Assembly: GCA_035623075.1 (NCBI GenBank)
Contig: DASPUC010000003.1
Coordinates: 1-64,000, forward strand
Direction: 5' to 3'
Source of the DNA: Nitrospiraceae bacterium
GTDB taxonomy: Bacteria; Nitrospirota; Nitrospiria; Nitrospirales; Nitrospiraceae
DNA length: 64,000 nucleotides
Below are positions 14,970-24,789 of this stretch, in pieces. A program made the translations under genes and the position numbers. The notes under the pieces were generated by a model. It searched no databases and was not told where the DNA came from. It was given only the letters and a program-made list of their open reading frames with translations. The first letter of the stretch is position 1. Each line of letters begins with the position of its first letter.

Positions 14970-16465
14970 ACGCCTCTTTAGCGGTTGCGGTAGAACAAGG
15001 ACGTAGCGGCATGGCGTTGTTCACGCTCGAAGAGTTGCGCGAAGTGATCAGCGTGAAAGTCCTGACAGGCCTGGATGTGACTCAGGACAAATGCCGGATC
15101 GATCACATCAGTACGGATTCACGTGCAATTCGTCCCGGGGATCTCTTCGTCGCACTCAAGGGCGAACGATTCGATGGCCATCAGTTCGTTCCTGCCGTAT
15201 TGGCCGGTGGAGCAGCCGGCGCGATCGTGCACGACCAATATCGGCTGCCGGAAGGAGTCGCCGGGGGCAAGGCCACTCAGGGATGTGCCACCCCGTTTCT
15301 TTTGGGCGTGCGAGACACGTTGTTTGCCTATCAACAATTGGCCACTCACCATCGAAGCCGGTTCGACATCCCGGTCGTTGCGGTTACCGGCAGTAATGGC
15401 AAAACGACCACCAAGGACATGGTCGCGAGCGTGTTGGCGCAGCGATGGAACGTCCTGAAGACCGAGCGCAACTTCAATAATCGGATCGGAGTCCCTGCCA
15501 CGATTCTTCGGATCACCTCCCGCCACGAGGCAGCGGTGATCGAGATGGGAGTCGACCAAAAGGGCCAGACGACCAGGCTCTGCGAGATCGTACGGCCGAC
15601 AATCGGCCTCATTACCAACATCGGCCCCGATCATCTCGAATTCTTCGGCAGCATGGAAGGATCCGCTCAGGCCAAGGCCGAGCTCCTGGATTTTCTTCCG
15701 GCAGACGGCGCCGCCATTCTAAATGCGGACGACGTCTATTTCGACTATCTGGCTGCGCGTGCCCGCTGTCGTGTTGTGTCCTTTGGGTTTGCCGGCAAGG
15801 CGGACGTTCGTGCCGTCCACGTGAAGACGGATGTGCGCCACGGCACCATGTTCCGGCTCCTGTTGCCCGGGAAAGTGCGCCATATCATCGTGCGGATGAA
15901 GGTGCACGGAACACACAACGTCACCAATGCTCTGGCTGCCGCGGCTGTCGGTGTGGTGTTGAACCTGCCCGGCGCGGTGATCGCACAGGGATTGGCGCGT
16001 TTTCGTCCTGCGGAAATGCGGTCGCAGGTGGTGGCACATCAGGGCGTCCACATTATCAACGATTGCTACAACGCCAACCCTGCCTCGATGCAGGCCGCCA
16101 TTCAGTTGCTGGCCCAGTGGAGCCCGGCCCGCGAACGCATCGCAGTCTTGGGAGATATGTTGGAGCTCGGGATGGAGACACAACGGCTGCATCGGGATGT
16201 GGGACGCTTTCTTGCGACGCACAATATCTCACGACTCATCGTGGCCGGATCGCTCGGTCGCGAAATCGCCGAAGGCGCCCGTCAAGGAGGGATGGCTTCG
16301 ACCAGGATTGCTGAAACGGTTGATGCTGTCGCAGCGGCGGATCTTCTGAAGACGATCGTACAACAAGGCGATGTTGTGCTGGTGAAGGCCTCGCGTGGCA
16401 TGAAGATGGAACAGGTGGTTCAGACCGTCATGGGGATGAGGGCGATTGCGAAGCAGGCATCGTAA
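14966..16465 (+). CDS. murF: UDP-MurNAc-tripeptide:D-Ala-D-Ala ligase MurF
   Basis: MurF adds D-Ala-D-Ala to complete the UDP-MurNAc-pentapeptide. The 499-residue frame has S-T-D-S-R-A-I-R-P-G-D-L-F-V-A-L-K-G, the ATP loop G142-S-N-G-K-T-T-T, E-M-G-V-D and the D-C-Y-N-A-N-P-A-S-M signature. The GTG at 14966 overlaps the murE stop and has GAGG upstream. ATG 15011 (M-A-L-F-T-L-E-E-L) has an AAGGA site and matches the family N-terminus better, so the true start may be 45 nt downstream. It lies between murE and mraY, in pathway order. Confidence 0.95.
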   Translation: MNASLAVAVEQGRSGMALFTLEELREVISVKVLTGLDVTQDKCRIDHISTDSRAIRPGDLFVALKGERFDGHQFVPAVLAGGAAGAIVHDQYRLPEGVAGGKATQGCATPFLLGVRDTLFAYQQLATHHRSRFDIPVVAVTGSNGKTTTKDMVASVLAQRWNVLKTERNFNNRIGVPATILRITSRHEAAVIEMGVDQKGQTTRLCEIVRPTIGLITNIGPDHLEFFGSMEGSAQAKAELLDFLPADGAAILNADDVYFDYLAARARCRVVSFGFAGKADVRAVHVKTDVRHGTMFRLLLPGKVRHIIVRMKVHGTHNVTNALAAAAVGVVLNLPGAVIAQGLARFRPAEMRSQVVAHQGVHIINDCYNANPASMQAAIQLLAQWSPARERIAVLGDMLELGMETQRLHRDVGRFLATHNISRLIVAGSLGREIAEGARQGGMASTRIAETVDAVAAADLLKTIVQQGDVVLVKASRGMKMEQVVQTVMGMRAIAKQAS

Positions 16466-16534
16466 CAAACAAAGATTCCACTGCAGGGGCTGAGATCGCT
16501 GGAACGGACCCCGTGTAGGGAAAGCACAGACTGA

Positions 16535-17611
16535 ATGCTCTTTAACTGGTTGTATCCGCTCCATACTGAATTTTCGTTCTTGAATGTCTTTCGATACCAG
16601 AGCTTCCGCATCATCTATGCGGCGGTAACGGCGTTCTTGATCGCGTTTGTGCTCGCCCCTTGGCTGATCCGCAAGCTCCAAGACATCAAGCTGGGGCAGC
16701 AGGTGCGTGATGACGGTCCCCAGCGGCATCTGGCCAAGAGCGGGACGCCCACCATGGGCGGGATTCTCATCATTTTTGCCGTGGTCCTCTCGACGCTCTT
16801 ATGGGCGGACCTTACGAACAGCTATGTATGGTTGGTCATTCTGGCGACCTTGGGGTTCGGGGCGATTGGGTTTGCGGACGATTACCTCAAATTCGTCAAG
16901 GCCCGGTCGAAAGGGTTGACAGCCGCGCAGAAGTTTTCCGCCCAAGTCGCTGTCGCCGCGGTCATTGCGTTGGTGCTCTATTTTCTTCCGAGCTATACGA
17001 CCAAACTCAGCGTGCCGTTCTTTAAGAACATCATGCCCGACCTGGGTCGGTTCTACATCGTCTTCGCCATCCTCGTCATCGTCAGCAGCTCGAACGCGGT
17101 CAATCTGACTGATGGGCTCGATGGATTGGCTGTTGGGCCAGTCATGATTGCGGCGCTGGCTTATACGATCGTCGCCTATGTAGTGGGCAATCGTCTCATG
17201 TCAGATTATCTCCTGATTCCACATATTGAAGGCGCCGGCGAAATCGCGGTCTTCACAGCGTCGATTCTCGGAGCCAGTCTCGGATTTCTCTGGTTCAACG
17301 CCTATCCTGCCTCGGTGTTCATGGGCGACGTCGGATCTCTGCCTCTTGGCGCCGCAATCGGCACCGCGGCGGTTATCAGCAAGCACGAATTGCTGTTATT
17401 GATGGTCGGGGGTGTGTTCGTCATCGAAGCGGTATCGGTGATCTTTCAAGTGTTGTCGTTCAAATCGAGAGGCAAGCGGATCTTTCTCATGGCGCCGATC
17501 CATCACCATTTCGAGATGAAGGGATGGGAAGAGCCGAAAGTGGTGGTGCGGCTCTGGATCATCGCCATCTTGTTGGCGTTGCTGAGTCTCAGCACGTTGA
17601 AGTTGCGGTGA
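16535..17611 (+). CDS. mraY: Phospho-MurNAc-pentapeptide translocase MraY
   Basis: MraY transfers phospho-MurNAc-pentapeptide to undecaprenyl phosphate to make lipid I. The 358-residue integral membrane protein has about ten hydrophobic segments. It shows the G-T-P-T-M-G-G block, the F-A-D-D-Y-L-K aspartates, [12 protein letters not shown], and P-I-H-H-H-F-E in a cytoplasmic loop. All are conserved in functional MraY. It is preceded by a 69-nt gap after murF and followed by murD after 4 nt. Confidence 0.97.
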   Translation: MLFNWLYPLHTEFSFLNVFRYQSFRIIYAAVTAFLIAFVLAPWLIRKLQDIKLGQQVRDDGPQRHLAKSGTPTMGGILIIFAVVLSTLLWADLTNSYVWLVILATLGFGAIGFADDYLKFVKARSKGLTAAQKFSAQVAVAAVIALVLYFLPSYTTKLSVPFFKNIMPDLGRFYIVFAILVIVSSSNAVNLTDGLDGLAVGPVMIAALAYTIVAYVVGNRLMSDYLLIPHIEGAGEIAVFTASILGASLGFLWFNAYPASVFMGDVGSLPLGAAIGTAAVISKHELLLLMVGGVFVIEAVSVIFQVLSFKSRGKRIFLMAPIHHHFEMKGWEEPKVVVRLWIIAILLALLSLSTLKLR

Positions 17612-17615
17612 TGGG

Positions 17616-19025
17616 ATGATGGGAGTTGAGACGGTGGAACTTGCCGGTGCTCATGTCACGGTCGTCGGCCTTGCGAGAAGCGGCGTCGCGGCCTGTCGCT
17701 TGCTCCAGACCGTCGGAGCTCGGGTGACGGTGGCCGATCGGAAAGAACGGGGCGAACTTGCGAACATTCTCGGGAGCATCGACACGGGCCGAGTCGGTAT
17801 CAGAGTCGGTTCGGGGTATGAAGCGTCGCTCGATGACGCGGATTTGGTGGTGATCAGCCCGGGGGTGCCGTATCGAATGGACGCGCTCGAACGCGTGCGC
17901 CGACGAGGCGTGAAGGTCATCAGCGAATTGGAGTTGGCGTCGCAATTTCTGCGGAACCCGATTGTTGCGGTGACCGGCACGAACGGCAAAAGCACGACGG
18001 TGACGCTGATCGGTCACTTCCTGGCTAAGAGCGGAAAATCGGCGTTCGTTGGCGGAAATTTGGGAACGGCCCTGAGTGAGGCGGCCGCAGCGGCACTGCA
18101 GGCATCGCAAGCCGGTCGGCCGAGCCCGTATGAATATTTTGTCGTCGAAGTCTCCAGTTTTCAGCTCGAAACGATCGAGCGGTTCCATCCCTGGATCGCG
18201 GCCTGCCTCAATATCACCGTCGACCATCAGGATCGCTATGCTTCGCTGGACGAATACGCCGCGGCGAAGCGACGTATCTTCGAAAACCAGACGGCGAGCG
18301 ACTATGCGCTGGTGAATCTGGATGATGCCCGAGTAGCGGCGTTTGGAAGCAGCATCAAAGCCAAGCGGCTGGGGTTCACGCGGACTCAATCCATCGGCTC
18401 GGGTTGGGACGGAGGCACGTTTCTCGATGGCGATCAAATCGTGACGACGGTGACCGGTACGCGACAAGAAATTTGTCGGCGCGGAGAGATCCGCCTCATC
18501 GGCAACCATAATATCGAAAACGTCATGGCAGCCGTCACCTATGCGGTGTTGTGCGGCTGCTCCTTGCAGGCCATACGTGACGTGCTTGCAACTTTCCCGG
18601 GTCTTGAGCATGCGTTGGAAGTCGTCCGGGAGCGTCGTGGCGTCAGATTTGTCAATGACTCCAAAGGAACGAATGTCGATGCAACGTTGAAAGCTCTGGA
18701 AAGCATTGATCAACCGATCTGGTTGATCGCTGGTGGACGGGATAAGGGGGGAGATTTTTCGCGGCTCGCCCAGGTTCTTAAACGGTACGCGAAGCGCGTC
18801 ATTCTGATCGGTGAGGCTGCCTCGCTGATGCGGACGGCATGGAACGGACTCGTTGAGATGCGCGACGCCGCGACATTACGGGAAGCCGTTGAGCTCGCGG
18901 CGCGGGAAGCCTCGCCCGGGGAAGTCGTCTTGCTGTCGCCGGCCTGCGCCAGCTTCGACATGTTCGCGGACTATCAAGACCGAGGTCGGCAATTTAAGGC
19001 CTGTGTGAACGCCTTGGCCGCATGA
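17616..19025 (+). CDS. murD: UDP-MurNAc-L-alanine:D-glutamate ligase MurD
   Basis: MurD adds D-glutamate to UDP-MurNAc-L-Ala. The 469-residue protein has the N-terminal uridine-binding fold (V-V-G-L-A-R-S-G), the ATP loop G121-T-N-G-K-S-T, the central E-V-S-S-F-Q-L-E segment and the later N-D-S-K-G-T-N motif. All Mur ligase domains are present. Two adjacent ATGs are available at the start (17616 and 17619). ftsW follows after about 33 nt. Confidence 0.96.
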   Translation: MMGVETVELAGAHVTVVGLARSGVAACRLLQTVGARVTVADRKERGELANILGSIDTGRVGIRVGSGYEASLDDADLVVISPGVPYRMDALERVRRRGVKVISELELASQFLRNPIVAVTGTNGKSTTVTLIGHFLAKSGKSAFVGGNLGTALSEAAAAALQASQAGRPSPYEYFVVEVSSFQLETIERFHPWIAACLNITVDHQDRYASLDEYAAAKRRIFENQTASDYALVNLDDARVAAFGSSIKAKRLGFTRTQSIGSGWDGGTFLDGDQIVTTVTGTRQEICRRGEIRLIGNHNIENVMAAVTYAVLCGCSLQAIRDVLATFPGLEHALEVVRERRGVRFVNDSKGTNVDATLKALESIDQPIWLIAGGRDKGGDFSRLAQVLKRYAKRVILIGEAASLMRTAWNGLVEMRDAATLREAVELAAREASPGEVVLLSPACASFDMFADYQDRGRQFKACVNALAA

Positions 19026-19058
19026 TCTCGGATCGTATGGGAGGGATTGTTCTGAGCC

Positions 19059-20255
19059 ATGGCACAGCGATCAGCGGGAACGTTGTCACTTCCGTGGCCG
19101 ACGGCCAGCCAGCGTCCTACCAAGCAGCGAGTGGCAATGGACCATACCCTGCTGATGGTAACCGTCACGTTGGCGTTGATCGGCCTGGTCATGGTGTTCA
19201 GCGCAAGCGCGATTGTTGCAGGGAATCGGTTTCACGATTCGGGTTTTTTTCTCAAGCGGCAGGTGGCATGGCTCGCGTTCGGATTTCTGCTCCTGCACCT
19301 GACCTCACGGATCGATTACACGCTATGGAAAAAACTGTCGGTTCCAATCCTCGGTTGCATGGTGGTTCTGTTGGTCATGGTGTTGGTTCCGTCACTTGGC
19401 GTCGCAGCAAAGGGTGCCCGCCGTTGGCTGCGAGCGGGACTGATTTCGATTCAGCCTGCCGAACTGGCAAAGCTGGTCGGAGTGATCTATCTCGCGGCCT
19501 ATCTCACGAAGAAAGAGGGGAAAATCAAATTCTTTCAAAGCGGACTGCTGCCGGCACTGATGGTAATCGGGGTGCTGAGTGGACTGATCCTCCTCGAACC
19601 GGATCTGGGCACTGTCGTCGTGATCGGATTCGTTACCGTGGGCCTGTGTTTTTTGGCCGGAGCCAAGATCTCGCATCTGCTCGGATTGGCACTCTGTGCC
19701 ATCCCGGTGGTGTTGGTCCTCGTTCTGGGATCTGGGTATCGGCGTCAGCGACTCATGACGTTCCTGGCTCCTTGGAAGGATGCCTCGGATACCGGATTTC
19801 AGATCACCCAGTCGTTCTTAGCCTTCGGCAGCGGAGGTCCGTTCGGTGTGGGGCTGGGAGAGGGCAAACAAAAACTCTTCTTCTTGCCAGAGGCCCACAC
19901 GGATTTTGTGCTGGCCCTTATCGGCGAAGAGCTGGGGTTGGCCGGGACCGCGACGGTCATTCTCTTGTTTGCCGTTTTTGTGTGGCGCGGATTTCAGATT
20001 GCGGCGCGCGCGCGCGCGCCGTTCGGGCGGTATCTGGGCATGGGAATTACACTCTTGATCGGCATGCAAGCGCTGGTCAATGCCGCGGTGGTGACCGGGC
20101 TGTTACCGACAAAAGGATTGACCCTTCCCTTCGTCAGTTACGGGGGATCGTCGTTGGTGGTCAGTCTTCTCGGAGTCGGAGTCTTGCTCAGTATTTCCCG
20201 CGATCGACATGGAGGCGGGCAACGAGGCGGACGTGGTGAGTCGGATCACCGATGA
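19059..20255 (+). CDS. ftsW: Septal peptidoglycan polymerase FtsW
   Basis: FtsW is the SEDS-family glycosyltransferase that polymerises lipid II at the septum with FtsI. The 398-residue frame has about ten membrane segments. It shows A-K-G-A-R-R-W, Q-P-A-E-L-A-K, the E-P-D-L-G-T loop and the C-terminal P-F-V-S-Y-G-G-S-S-L. The N-terminal ~26 residues (M-A-Q-R-S-A-G...) are unusually long. Start at M27 (19137) would give the usual N-terminus. A (GC)8 run at 20004-20019 encodes A-A-R-A-R-A. The stop overlaps the murG start. Confidence 0.95.
   Translation: MAQRSAGTLSLPWPTASQRPTKQRVAMDHTLLMVTVTLALIGLVMVFSASAIVAGNRFHDSGFFLKRQVAWLAFGFLLLHLTSRIDYTLWKKLSVPILGCMVVLLVMVLVPSLGVAAKGARRWLRAGLISIQPAELAKLVGVIYLAAYLTKKEGKIKFFQSGLLPALMVIGVLSGLILLEPDLGTVVVIGFVTVGLCFLAGAKISHLLGLALCAIPVVLVLVLGSGYRRQRLMTFLAPWKDASDTGFQITQSFLAFGSGGPFGVGLGEGKQKLFFLPEAHTDFVLALIGEELGLAGTATVILLFAVFVWRGFQIAARARAPFGRYLGMGITLLIGMQALVNAAVVTGLLPTKGLTLPFVSYGGSSLVVSLLGVGVLLSISRDRHGGGQRGGRGESDHR
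20004..20019. repeat. (GC)8 dinucleotide run inside ftsW
   Basis: Eight consecutive GC units lie within the reading frame of ftsW. The frame reads through it intact. Such runs can slip during replication. Confidence 0.9.
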
Positions 20256-21379
20256 TGATCGTCATTGCAGCGGGAGGAACCGGCGGCCATCTCTATCCGG
20301 CGGTTGCGCTGGCCCGCGCGTTTCAGCAGAGGAACGCAGCCACCAGAATTGTGTTCGTCGGCACGGCACGCGGGTTGGAGTCGAAGGTGCTCGCGCACGA
20401 AGGATTCGAGCTGCTGCCCATCAGCGCGAAGCCGGTGATGGGGAAGGGCATGCTCGAGGCGGTGCGGGGTCTGCTCTCGTTGCCGGCCAGCCTGTGGCAG
20501 TGTCTGAAAATACTGAAAACGCGGCGCGCCGATCTTGTGATCGGGGTCGGGGGCTATACCAGTCCTATGATGGTCCTCGCTGCGGCGCTCACCGGCATTG
20601 CGCGGGTGATTCTCGAACCCAATGCCTATCCCGGCATGGCCAACAAGGCGGTCGGGTCCTTCGCCCAGTTGGTATTTCTTTCGTTCGAATCTGCGGCGGC
20701 GCCGTTCGATCGACGGAAAGTTCGCGTCGTGGGTACGCCGATTCGCAAGGAATTTGTGGAGCAGTCGTCGCAAAAAGATACCGTCGCTCCAGCGACCGGT
20801 CAGCGCCGGGTGCTGATTTTCGGAGGTAGTCAAGGGGCACGGGCAATCAACAGCGCCGTTGTCGAAGGGTTGCCAGATTTGATGAAACGCCACCCACAGC
20901 TGTCAGTCATTCACCAAACCGGTGACGCCGATTACGGTCGCGTCACCGACGCCTATCGTCGCGCGGGAATCTCTGCGCAGGTGACCCCGTTCCTGTACGA
21001 CATGCCGTCGGTTTTGCGATCGGTTGATTTAGTGGTAGCGAGAGCCGGCGCCATGACCGTCGCAGAGCTGACCGCTTGTGGGAAGCCCGCCGTGCTAATC
21101 CCGCTGCCCCAGGCGATCTATGACCACCAGATGCACAACGCGAAAGTCATGGAGGCGGCCGGTGCCGCTGTCGTCCTACCTCAAGCGGAATTGACCGGCG
21201 TTCGGTTGGCTGGCGCTGTCACACAAATTCTCGATGATCCGGATCGACTGCGAACAATGAGCGATCGTAGTCGGGGCATGAGGCGAATTGACGCGGCCGA
21301 TGCAATCGTCCGTGAATGCTACGCACTCGTAGGAGACCACCATGATGGCCACCAGTCTGTTGGAGCAACGAGCGTCTAA
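20252..21379 (+). CDS. murG: Lipid II synthase MurG (GlcNAc transferase)
   Basis: MurG adds GlcNAc to lipid I on the cytoplasmic membrane face, giving lipid II. The 375-residue GT-B protein begins M-M-I-V-I-A-A-G-G-T-G-G-H-L-Y-P. It carries G-V-G-G-Y-T-S, the E-P-N-A-Y-P-G loop, F-G-G-S-Q-G-A and the donor-binding segment R-A-G-A-M-T-V-A-E-L. The ATG overlaps the ftsW stop (ATGA). The C-terminus overlaps the earliest murC start by 38 nt. Confidence 0.97.
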   Translation: MMIVIAAGGTGGHLYPAVALARAFQQRNAATRIVFVGTARGLESKVLAHEGFELLPISAKPVMGKGMLEAVRGLLSLPASLWQCLKILKTRRADLVIGVGGYTSPMMVLAAALTGIARVILEPNAYPGMANKAVGSFAQLVFLSFESAAAPFDRRKVRVVGTPIRKEFVEQSSQKDTVAPATGQRRVLIFGGSQGARAINSAVVEGLPDLMKRHPQLSVIHQTGDADYGRVTDAYRRAGISAQVTPFLYDMPSVLRSVDLVVARAGAMTVAELTACGKPAVLIPLPQAIYDHQMHNAKVMEAAGAAVVLPQAELTGVRLAGAVTQILDDPDRLRTMSDRSRGMRRIDAADAIVRECYALVGDHHDGHQSVGATSV

Positions 21380-22838
21380 TGGGATTGGGCAGCGCGAGAC
21401 CGAGTCACGTTCGTCGTCGGTCTTGGGAGGGGTAAAACGAGTGTCGATGTTTCGCAAGACACAGCACATTCACCTGGTCGGGATTGGCGGAGCCGGCATG
21501 AGCGGCATTGCCGAAGTGTTGCTGACCCTTGGTTACAAGGTCACCGGTTCCGATCTCCAAGCATCCGATACAACCAGACGGATCGAAGAGCTCGGTGGCC
21601 GCGTCTTCATCGGTCATCAGGAATCAAACGTGGGTGAAGCCCAGGTCGTTGTGATCTCGTCAGCCGTGTCTGCGCAGAACCCGGAGGTCACGGTTGCCAA
21701 GGCCAAACAAATTCCGGTCATCCCCCGGGCCGAGATGTTGGCGGAACTCATGCGGCTCAAGTTTGGTGTGGCCATTGCCGGTGCACATGGCAAAACGACG
21801 ACGACCTCGATGGCCGCCAATGTACTCGCTCAAGGCGGGTTAGACCCGACCATGGTCATCGGCGGGAAAGTCAACGCGCTCGGCAGTCATGCCCGGCTCG
21901 GTCGCGGTGATGTGCTGGTCGCGGAAGCCGACGAAAGCGACGGCTCGTTTCTTCGACTGTCTCCCACGATCGTTGCGGTGACGAATCTCGATCGCGAGCA
22001 TCTCGACCACTATGGAAGCATGGAGCGGATCAACGAAAGTTTTCTCGAGTTCATTAACAAGGTCCCCTTTTATGGATTGGCCGTAGTCTGCTCGGACGAT
22101 GAACGGCTCCGCGGGCTCTTCCCCTGCATCGTGAAGCGCTACCAAACCTACGGACTTCAGGAGCGCGAAGGAGGAGGACCGGATTTCAAGGCGACCGATA
22201 TTAGTTTGAAGCAATGGGGTGCGGAGTTCCGCGCTCACTTCCGGGGGCGCAACCTCGGTCCGTTTCGCCTATCTGTACCAGGAATCCACAACGTCTCGAA
22301 CGCTCTTGCCGCCATCGCGATCGGCGTGGAATTGGACGTGCCGGTGGATCTGATCCGCAAGGCCTTGGCCGCATTCACCGGTGTGGAGCGACGATTCCAT
22401 CTTCGGGGAGAAGCGGGAGGGATCATGGTGGTGGATGACTACGGTCACCATCCGACGGAAATCAAAGCCACCTTGGCTGCGGCGAAACAGGGATGGGAGG
22501 ACCGTCGGCTGGTGGTGCTCTTTCAGCCGCACCGGTATTCGCGTTCGCGAGATTGTGCCGAAGAATTCGCCCATGCCTTCGATCAGGCGGATCTGCTCTT
22601 CATGACCGAGATTTATGCCGCGGGAGAACAGCCCATTCCCGGCGTCTCGGGAGCCAAGCTGGCCGAATCGGTCCGCGCCGCCGGTCATCCTGGCGTGGCG
22701 TTCGTGGCGCAGAAGGAAACCCTGCCCGATCACGTGTTGCCGCAATTGAAGCCGGGAGACCTCGTGATCACATTGGGAGCGGGAGACATTTGGAAGGCGG
22801 GCACAGGACTGCTGTCACGGTTGGCTCCTTCGTCATGA
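21342..22838 (+). CDS. murC: UDP-MurNAc:L-alanine ligase MurC
   Basis: MurC begins stem-peptide synthesis by joining L-Ala to UDP-MurNAc. The protein shows the N-terminal G-I-G-G-A-G-M-S-G-I-A-E, the ATP loop G147-A-H-G-K-T-T-T, and D-D-Y-G-H-H-P-T-E followed by F-Q-P-H-R-Y-S-R. The ATG at 21342 has a strong AGGAG site but overlaps murG and adds about 33 residues with no family counterpart. GTG 21441, with GGAGGGG upstream, would give the standard N-terminus (M-F-R-K-T-Q-H-I-H). Either could be used; the enzyme identity is secure. Confidence 0.95.
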   Translation: MMATSLLEQRASNGIGQRETESRSSSVLGGVKRVSMFRKTQHIHLVGIGGAGMSGIAEVLLTLGYKVTGSDLQASDTTRRIEELGGRVFIGHQESNVGEAQVVVISSAVSAQNPEVTVAKAKQIPVIPRAEMLAELMRLKFGVAIAGAHGKTTTTSMAANVLAQGGLDPTMVIGGKVNALGSHARLGRGDVLVAEADESDGSFLRLSPTIVAVTNLDREHLDHYGSMERINESFLEFINKVPFYGLAVVCSDDERLRGLFPCIVKRYQTYGLQEREGGGPDFKATDISLKQWGAEFRAHFRGRNLGPFRLSVPGIHNVSNALAAIAIGVELDVPVDLIRKALAAFTGVERRFHLRGEAGGIMVVDDYGHHPTEIKATLAAAKQGWEDRRLVVLFQPHRYSRSRDCAEEFAHAFDQADLLFMTEIYAAGEQPIPGVSGAKLAESVRAAGHPGVAFVAQKETLPDHVLPQLKPGDLVITLGAGDIWKAGTGLLSRLAPSS

Positions 22839-22842
22839 TGCA

Positions 22843-23790
22843 ATGAACGCAGAGGATCGTCGTCATGCATCGAAATCCGTTGGATCGAAAATCGAGAAAA
22901 AGGATCTGCAAGCGGCCGTTTCAGGTCTCAAAGGCTCTGTGTCGTTTCATGCGTCGCTACGCGACTATACGTCGTTCAAGATCGGCGGACCGGCGGACGT
23001 CTTGGTCGAGCCGGTGGACGTCGACGATGTCTGCCGGCTGGTTCGCCAGGCGAGTGCGAGAAACATTCCATGGTTTGTGCTCGGGGGGACGAATCTCCTC
23101 GTGCGGGACGGAGGGATTCGCGGGATCGTCGTCAGTTTGGCCGAGCTGCGTGCGATCAAGGAGGAACCGGAGTCGGTGTTGTATGCCGAAGGAGGCGTCG
23201 GGATGCCGACTCTGATCGGGCATGCGATTCGGCGGTCTCTCGCAGGGTTGGAATGGGCTGCCGGAATCCCGGGAACTGTGGCCGGCTGTGTGGTGATGAA
23301 TGCCGGAACTAGATTGGGAGAAATGAAAGATTCAGTCAAAGGGGTGCGGCTGGTGAATTCGAAAGGCACGATCATCGATCTGCCCGTCTCGAAGATTCCG
23401 TTTAGTTACCGGCGAGCGACGCTGCCACGCGGTATCGTCGTGGGGGTCTGGTTGCAATTGAAACAAGGTGTGCGGGCAGAGATCGAGCGGGTCGTGAAGG
23501 ATTACCTCCACTATAGACGGGATACGCAGCCGCTCGCGATGCCGAGCGCCGGCTGTGTGTTCAAGAATCCTCCAAAGGATTCCGCCGGCCGGCTCATCGA
23601 GTCCGTCGGTCTGAAAGGCGCGCGTATTGGAGACGTCGAAGTGTCGACCAAGCATGCGAACTTCATGGTCAATCGAGGAGAGGCGCGCGCTCGGGATGTG
23701 CTCGACCTCATTGGAAAAGTCAAACGCGCCGTGAAGCGACAAGCTGGAGTGTCGTTGGAGCTAGAACTCAAGATCGTCGGAGAGGCGTAG
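22843..23790 (+). CDS. murB: UDP-N-acetylenolpyruvoylglucosamine reductase MurB
   Basis: MurB reduces UDP-GlcNAc-enolpyruvate to UDP-MurNAc with NADPH and FAD. The 315-residue protein has Y-T-S-F-K-I-G-G-P-A, the FAD-binding G-G-T-N-L-L-V-R-D-G-G, A-G-I-P-G-T-V-A-G, and S-A-G-C-V-F-K-N-P. The catalytic Ser position is occupied by Cys in G-C-V-F, a known natural variant. The layout matches type II MurB. It starts 4 nt after murC and ends 5 nt before ddl. Confidence 0.96.
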   Translation: MNAEDRRHASKSVGSKIEKKDLQAAVSGLKGSVSFHASLRDYTSFKIGGPADVLVEPVDVDDVCRLVRQASARNIPWFVLGGTNLLVRDGGIRGIVVSLAELRAIKEEPESVLYAEGGVGMPTLIGHAIRRSLAGLEWAAGIPGTVAGCVVMNAGTRLGEMKDSVKGVRLVNSKGTIIDLPVSKIPFSYRRATLPRGIVVGVWLQLKQGVRAEIERVVKDYLHYRRDTQPLAMPSAGCVFKNPPKDSAGRLIESVGLKGARIGDVEVSTKHANFMVNRGEARARDVLDLIGKVKRAVKRQAGVSLELELKIVGEA

Positions 23791-23795
23791 GTCGC

Positions 23796-24785
23796 ATGAC
23801 ATCGGATCGTCCCTTACTCACGCGCGCGCGGATCGGAGTCCTCATGGGCGGACAGTCTCCCGAACGGGAGGTCTCGCTCCGTACGGGGACCGCGGTGCAT
23901 CGGTCGTTGTCTCGGCGAGGCTATGACGCGGTCGCGATCGATGTCGGTCCGACGCTCTATCGTGATCTGCAGGAGCAGAAAATCGAAATCGCGTTTGTGT
24001 CCCTCCACGGGCCCGGCGGAGAAGACGGCGTCGTCCAAGGATTTCTAGAAACGGTGGGTATTCCGTACACGGGCTCTAGTCTTCAGGCGAACGCGCTCGG
24101 AATGGATAAGGTGACAACCAAGATGATCTTGGCAGCCTACAAGATTCCTGTTCCAGCCGGGACTGTCATTAAACGAGGTGAAAAGGTCTCGAGCGGGACC
24201 GCCCTGCGCTCGGCAAAATTGCGTTGGCCGGTCGTCGTGAAACCGGCGTCGCAGGGGTCGACGATCGGCGTGACGATCGTCCGGAAGCCGTCGCAATGGT
24301 CCGAGGCGCTGGAACTGGCACATCGATACGATCCTGAGGCGATGGTCGAAGCCTACATTCCCGGTCATGAGGTCACCGTATCATTGATCGGAAGCGGAGA
24401 AGGAGTGCCGACGGTCTTGCCCGCCGTTGAAATCGTGGCTCCGGAGGGCTTCTACGACTTTTCCGCCAAATATCAAAAGGGAAAAACTCAATATCTCTGC
24501 CCCGCTCCCTTATCGGCAGCGATCACCAAAGAGATTCGTGCGTTGGCCTTGAAGACGTATCAAGTCATGGGGTGCGACGGGGCCATCAGGGTCGATTTTC
24601 GGATCACGCCGCGCGGGCGCCCCTATGTTCTGGAAATCAACACGGTGCCGGGCATGACGGAAACCAGTTTGTTGCCTATGGCGGCGGCTCAAGCCGGCAT
24701 TGACTATGACGAGTTGACAGAACGGATTCTGCAATCGGCATTGGTACGCGCAAAGGACCGCGCAGCGGTCCTGTCGAGAGGGTGA
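23796..24785 (+). CDS. ddl: D-alanine:D-alanine ligase
   Basis: Ddl makes D-Ala-D-Ala, the substrate of MurF. The 329-residue ATP-grasp protein has G-G-Q-S-P-E-R-E-V-S-L at the N-terminus, H-G-P-G-G-E-D-G, the K-P-A-S-Q-G-S-T-I-G-V segment and the C-terminal L-E-I-N-T-V-P-G-M-T. The residues around Y-D-F-S-A-K-Y are those of the D-Ala-specific rather than D-lactate ligases. Its position between murB and ftsQ matches the ddlB location in other dcw clusters. Confidence 0.96.
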   Translation: MTSDRPLLTRARIGVLMGGQSPEREVSLRTGTAVHRSLSRRGYDAVAIDVGPTLYRDLQEQKIEIAFVSLHGPGGEDGVVQGFLETVGIPYTGSSLQANALGMDKVTTKMILAAYKIPVPAGTVIKRGEKVSSGTALRSAKLRWPVVVKPASQGSTIGVTIVRKPSQWSEALELAHRYDPEAMVEAYIPGHEVTVSLIGSGEGVPTVLPAVEIVAPEGFYDFSAKYQKGKTQYLCPAPLSAAITKEIRALALKTYQVMGCDGAIRVDFRITPRGRPYVLEINTVPGMTETSLLPMAAAQAGIDYDELTERILQSALVRAKDRAAVLSRG

Positions 24786-24789
24786 TGCA

